A DNA stretch of 64,000 bases. Origin: Agelas oroides. Lineage: Eukaryota; Porifera; Demospongiae; Agelasida; Agelasidae. Numbering within the stretch: the stretch's first letter is position 1; every line of letters begins with the position of its first letter. Below the pieces are notes generated by a model. That model had not been told where the DNA came from and made no database searches. It saw only the letters and a program-made list of their open reading frames with translations. The translations under genes and the position numbers were made by a program. The stretch is taken from positions 7,967,443-8,031,442 of the forward strand of contig OX422188.1 in NCBI GenBank assembly GCA_949130485.1, written 5' to 3'. Below, piece by piece: positions 59,801 through 64,000 of this stretch.

Positions 59801-62800
59801 ACAGAAACGAAGGACATAGCCACCCCCCCTCCATATCTGGGTACAAGGCTATGGTGTGCTGTACTAATACACAGAAACGAAGGACATAGCCACCCCCCCT
59901 CCATATCTGGGTACAAGGCTATGGTGTGCTGTACTAATACACAGAAACGAAGGACATAGCCACCCCTCCTCCATATCTGGGTACAAGGCTATGGTGTGCT
60001 GTACTAATACACAGAAACGAAGGACATAGCCACCCCTCCTCCATATCTGGGTACAAGGCTATGGTGTGCTGTACTAATACACAGAAACGAAGGACATAGC
60101 CACCCCTCCTCCATATCTGGGTACAAGGCTATGGTGTGCTGTACTAATACACAGAAACGAAGGACATAGCCACCCCTCCTCCATATCTGGGTACAAGGCT
60201 ATGGTGTGCTGTACTAATACACAGAAACGAAGGACATAGCCACCCCTCCTCCATATCTGGGTACAAGGCTATGGTGTGCTGTACTAATACACAGAAACGA
60301 AGGACATAGCCACCCCTCCTCCATATCTGGGTACAAGGCTATGGTGTGCTGTACTAATACACAGAAACGAAGGACATAGCCACCCCTCCTCCATATCTGC
60401 TGTACTAATACACAGAAACGAAGGACATAGCCACCCCTCCTCCATATCTGGGTACAAGGCTATGGTGTGCTGTACTAATACACAGAAACGAAGGACATAG
60501 CCACCCCTCCTCCATATCTGGGTACAAGGCTATGGTGTGCTGTACTAATACACAGAAACGAAGGACATAGCCACCCCTCCTCCATATCTGGGTACAAGGC
60601 TATGGTGTGCTGTACTAATACACAGAAACGAAGGACATAGCCACCCCCCCTCCATATCTGGGTACAAGGCTATGGTGTGCTGTACTAATACACAGAAACG
60701 AAGGACATAGCCACCCCTCCTCCATATCTGGGTACAAGGCTATGGTGTGCTGTACTAATACACAGAAACGAAGGACATGGCCACCCCCCCTCCATATCTG
60801 GGTACAAGGCTATGGTGTGCTGTACTAATACACAGAAACGAAGGACATGGCCACCCCTCCTCCATATCTGGGTACAAGGCTATGGTGTGCTGTACTAATA
60901 CACAGAAACGAAGGACATGGCCACCCCTCCTCCATATCTGGGTACAAGGCTATGGTGTGCTGTACTAATACACAGAAACGAAGGACATAGCTATACTTAG
61001 TATATCAGCACGTCTCTAATTTGCTTCCTGTACCCATGATGGGAGAAAGTTGCGTACATTATATGTTCTACGTCATTGACCTTGTATATGTGGCAGTCCC
61101 GTGTAGAAATCGAAGGTTATTCCGTCGCGTATTTCGATCATATCGCTGCGTTCAAAGCGCCGTATCGCTGAACTTCCGTTAAGGGTGGGGCTCATACATG
61201 CTTCGTAGATGCATGAATATCTAATGAGTTTACGAGCGCGTATGAGCGCCGCCCTTCACGGAAGTTCAGCGATACGGCGCTTTGAACCCAGCAATGCGAT
61301 CGAAATACGCGACGGAATAACCTTCGATTTCTACACGGGACTGCCACATATAGTAGGAGTAGATTTTGAATATCATTTTGTGGTCTTAAATAAACCGACT
61401 CCACTACTACAGTTTATCGTTGACATACCTTTGCTTTGCAACTCAGCTGTATAGGTTATAGGGGGAGTTATAGGAGAGGAAAGGGAGAGAATATCAATGA
61501 TGGAACATGGCTCATTGTAAAATGTACAAATAGGCATTTTAAAAGTTCTAATTTACTTACCAAGTTCCACAAGTTCCTCTGCAGCGTCATTATTCTCTGT
61601 CAAATGACACAAAACATTTTATAGACTGAGTGACATCGCATGAAATTGCCTTATTGACATATAATACAGCACATACGTAACTAGAATAATGCAGTATAGA
61701 ACAGCTGGTGTCAATACACTCGTCCCTGTGTGTGACATTGCTCTGTATTGACATTGCTCTCTACTGATTTCCCTCTACCTGGCCTTGCTCCCAGGAAAGA
61801 GAGTCACTTTGCCCAGGTTTACAGACTGTCATCTAAGAGAGTGTCTTCTCAGTCACCACCACGACTCCACAAGTCTCTTGGTACTTCACCGACTGGCTAG
61901 TTAGTTGTCACACTTACTGTACTCACGCATTGTTAAGCACATTTCGCTTATAACTGCGTATTTACTGTTAAGTGCTGTTGCATGTGGTACTCTAAATAAA
62001 GCACACACAAGACGCACCTCGTTGTTAGACACATTTTGCTGTTAGGCTCACATTTCCTTAATTCCCGTGAAGATCTAAGCTACATGTACGATACTTGCAT
62101 TCCAAGGCTACATGTACATCTGTACTAAATATAGCTCTTACAATTACAATGTACCGGTATATTAGTGCTGGAATATTGATTGGTATTTACCGGAAAAAGA
62201 TGATTCACTTTCGGATAACAATTCATTTTTAATGGTGGTAGGAGGAAGATCCTCAGGTGAGTAGCTTAGCCCTGGCTCTGTAGGAAGAACAAACATTAAA
62301 CTCACGCTAATGTATGGGAGTCAATGGGGAAGCCTTGCAGCTGCATGCAGTTTATAAAAAGCCGTATTTTTTACTACAAGTCATGCAAGAATTCGTATCA
62401 GGTACTGCAAGTCACGCGTGCTGCGTTTGAACGTACAATGAAATCGAAGCTTCGTATGATAAAATCATTATCACCATAGTACCAAGCTATAGTGAAAAAA
62501 ATATCACTCGTTTGTTGCCATTGGTGTTAATTGTTACTCGTGCTGTGCACTCGTAACAATACAGACGGCAACAAACTCGTGATATAGCTTTGTACTATGG
62601 TGATACTTGTATATTATCAAATGTGACATGGCAATACTAAAGTCTGTAGTGTGTTTTCCTCTAATGTGGGTACAATACAGTACAAAACCTAGCTGTTGTG
62701 AGCAGCAAGGATCCTCACTTCAGACAAAGAATAGTGTCTTCAAAAGAAGAAGAAAACGTCTTGATTGTAGACCCCAAAAGAGGAAAGAGGTCTGGGTAAG

Positions 62801-63499
62801 TGGGTATAAGTCTAGTGTCCTGAAATCAGGGATGTACTCTAAGAGGGGCTGCACTGTATTATACACCTTACACACGATACCACTACTCGGGCCTGGAACA
62901 GTTCATGACCTGTATTGTCCTCCTGTTTGTCTAGCCTTTTCTTCTTCGCTGGACTTCCTCTGGATTCCTCCGGTGCAGGAGCTGCAGCTAATGAAATAAA
63001 CATCCAATGGCACTTTCCATCTGGTAATGACCATCACATCAAGTAGTGCTCACCTGTGGTCTCATTTCTTGGTTGATACTTCAACTTCTGACATTCACGA
63101 TATCTGCAGCAAATTAACATGGTCCATTTTTAGTATTACCAATCTGCATCAGTTAGCTCATTCCCATGCCATTTGTAGTCTCATTTCCATACCATTTGTA
63201 GTCTCATTCCCATGCCATTTGTAGTCTCATTCCCAGACCACTTGTAGTCTCATTCCTTACCACTTGTAGTTTCATTCCCAGACCACTTGTAGTCTCATTC
63301 CCAGACCACTTGTAGTCTCATTCCCAGACCACTTGTAGTCTCATTCCTAGACCACTGTAGTTTCATTCCCATACCATTTGTAGTCTCGTTCCCAGATCAA
63401 TGTCTTATTTAAGATGAGGCTACAAATTAGATGTAGAGTAGTACTGCTTACAGGCAACGCTGGTAGCGTTTTCCAATCCCTCCGAACTTCCTTTTGTTC
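56817..63499 (-). CDS. CXXC zinc finger - Death domain protein (5' part beyond window)
   Basis: Eight minus-strand exons found: 63499-63452, 63103-63054, 62987-62910, 62277-62191, 61596-61561, 58252-58217, 58074-58042, 57112-56817. They sum to 664 nt, in frame, about 220 aa. The first two encode the second half of a CXXC finger (RKFGGIGKRYQRC, YRECQKLKY); the first half must lie beyond 64000. Next come a basic exon (SPAKKKRLDKQED), a Ser/Glu-rich exon with IKNE (a SUMO-type consensus), and three acidic mini-exons of 33-36 nt (AAEELVELG, VPDLELG, DLDQELC types). The Death exon reads IDVTDYLLTM, LALVLGLSQSRVKGM, DDVIAAWLRREDQV and GVPTWENLVKALRHPRL. That exon closely resembles the Death exon at 45281-44995. 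All internal junctions except those inside the CXXC are phase 1. Confidence 0.78.
57285..57670. mobile_element. about 0.39 kb inverted-repeat element
   Basis: The ends ACCTTATGCAAT...CCTCACGTAACC and GGTTACGTGAGG...ATTGCATAAGGT are inverted, and the interior again pairs (GACCGCGGTCTATGGAG with its complement). It lies in the intron before the Death exon of the CXXC-Death gene. Confidence 0.75.
57708..57805. repeat. hairpin element, AGCCTCGTTCCCAGGC family
   Basis: TAGCCTCATTCCCATGCAGG and ATCCTGGGAACGAGGCTA, with inner arms CTCCTCCCCAGCTCT and AGCTGGGGAGG. Confidence 0.7.
58339..58701. mobile_element. 363-bp Tc1/mariner-like MITE
   Basis: The ends CCGTAATTCGCTTTTTTTCA and TGAAAAAAAGCGAATTACGG are exact inverse copies. 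It is flanked on both sides by TA, the target dinucleotide of Tc1/mariner elements. AT-rich interior; no coding content. Confidence 0.85.
59188..60990. repeat. 70-bp satellite array, about 26 copies
   Basis: The unit contains CCTCCATATCTGGGTACAAG, GCTATGGTGTGCTGTACTAA and TACACAGAAACGAAGGACAT. Units are almost identical. One near 59722 has an extra AAT and one near 60400 lacks about 22 bp. The poly-C start alternates between two variants that cluster in blocks (CCCCCCC early, CCCCTCC later), as expected from unequal exchange. It lies in a CXXC-Death gene intron of about 3.3 kb (58253-61560). Confidence 0.97.
61085..61352. mobile_element. 268-bp foldback element
   Basis: The arms start TATATGTGGCAGTCCCGTGT and end with its complement, with arms of about 90 bp including CGATACGGCGCTTTGAA. 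The loop is about 70 bp. Same intron as the 70-bp array. Confidence 0.85.
63155..63405. repeat. 23-bp tandem repeat, about ten copies
   Basis: CCACTTGTAGTCTCATTCCC with variants (CCATTTGTAGTC). TAGTCTCATTCCCAGACC is the left end of the window-wide hairpin family, so the array probably arose from one hairpin end. It lies within the CXXC intron at the right edge. Confidence 0.85.
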
Positions 63500-64000
63500 C
63501 TACAGTGTAACAAGAGTGTAACCTTAGTGACTCCCTCAATGGCCGACTTGTGTGGGAACAGAATTTTGGTGGTGGAAAATGAAAGAAAGCCAGCTGCTAT
63601 GAACCGTCAATTAGCTCAATAGAACATCAAGTGATGTACTTGTAGCAGATGATTGCCTATCTCTGTGATAATGAGCAACTGTAATGCTCCTTGGGAAAAA
63701 CAAGACTGTCCTGATATTAAGGAACTACTGTAGCATGCAGACTGGCCAGTGGAAGTGATTGACATAGCTAGCAAATTGCAACTACCTCATTCCTAAGTGT
63801 CAAACTGTCCATGAGAACAAATTTTGGTACATAATTTTTGGATGCATGTTCATGAAATTAGTACCACATGAAAATTTACCGCTGTGCAGCAGTGACAGCA
63901 AGAAGCTGGAGCTTGGATTGGTCTAGGCTCAACTCTTGCTGGGGTAAACCCTGCTATTATTGACCAATCCTACTAGGACCATACTATGACATCATCATTA
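63500..64000. other. right edge, intron of the CXXC-Death gene
   Basis: The exon at 63499-63452 starts in phase 2, so another CXXC exon must lie upstream. None with a GCCTGCAA-type end is visible up to 64000, so I take this as intron. Confidence 0.5.

Overview
The window is from an animal nuclear genome. Genes have GT-AG introns of roughly 60 bp to several kb, the proteins are metazoan (STARD7, mitochondrial ATP synthase coupling factor 6, mitoribosomal bS6m, ZU5/UPA/Death proteins), and non-coding DNA is full of short hairpin transposons, minisatellites and CA repeats. Abundant CXXC, ZU5 and Death modules plus these hairpins suggest a non-bilaterian marine animal. A sponge is my best guess and a cnidarian is possible; this is inference. 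No rRNA, tRNA, CRISPR or complete autonomous transposase was seen.

Layout. (1) 1998-27538 holds four prostaglandin reductase 1-like (PTGR1) paralogues, each with eight exons and identical intron phases. Three are on the minus strand and the fourth is inverted onto the plus strand. A two-exon membrane-protein gene lies between copies 3 and 4 and shares a divergent NRF1-type promoter with copy 4. (2) 28265-32640 is a seven-exon uridine phosphorylase gene. (3) 33039-34007 is a one-exon RING finger gene with a His/Pro-rich tail made by a minisatellite. (4) 35830-37010 is a head-to-head pair, ATP5PF (minus) and MRPS6 (plus). (5) 38003-43171 is an eight-exon STARD7 gene with a greatly enlarged third exon. 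(6) 44995-63499 is a cluster of genes that join CXXC zinc fingers to ZU5, UPA-like and Death modules.

The cluster in (6) is the most unusual part. Reading splice sites by eye, 32 exons from 56616 down to 44995 join in one open frame of about 1181 codons. The order is an orphan UPA-like module, small Ser-rich and basic exons, CXXC, short CXXC, linkers, CXXC, CXXC, basic exons, a short coiled coil, ZU5 with an HFS motif, UPA-like, repeated linkers, and Death. A neighbouring gene (63499-56817, cut by the window edge) has a CXXC, a basic exon, acidic mini-exons and its own Death exon. CXXC fingers normally bind unmethylated CpG DNA, and ZU5-UPA-Death is the C-terminal layout of PIDD1 and UNC5 proteins. 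The combination suggests a chromatin-bound, possibly self-cleaving death-fold signalling protein.

Exon coordinates were read manually from splice motifs and checked by frame arithmetic. Every multi-exon model described sums to a whole number of codons. UTRs and transcription starts are not defined.
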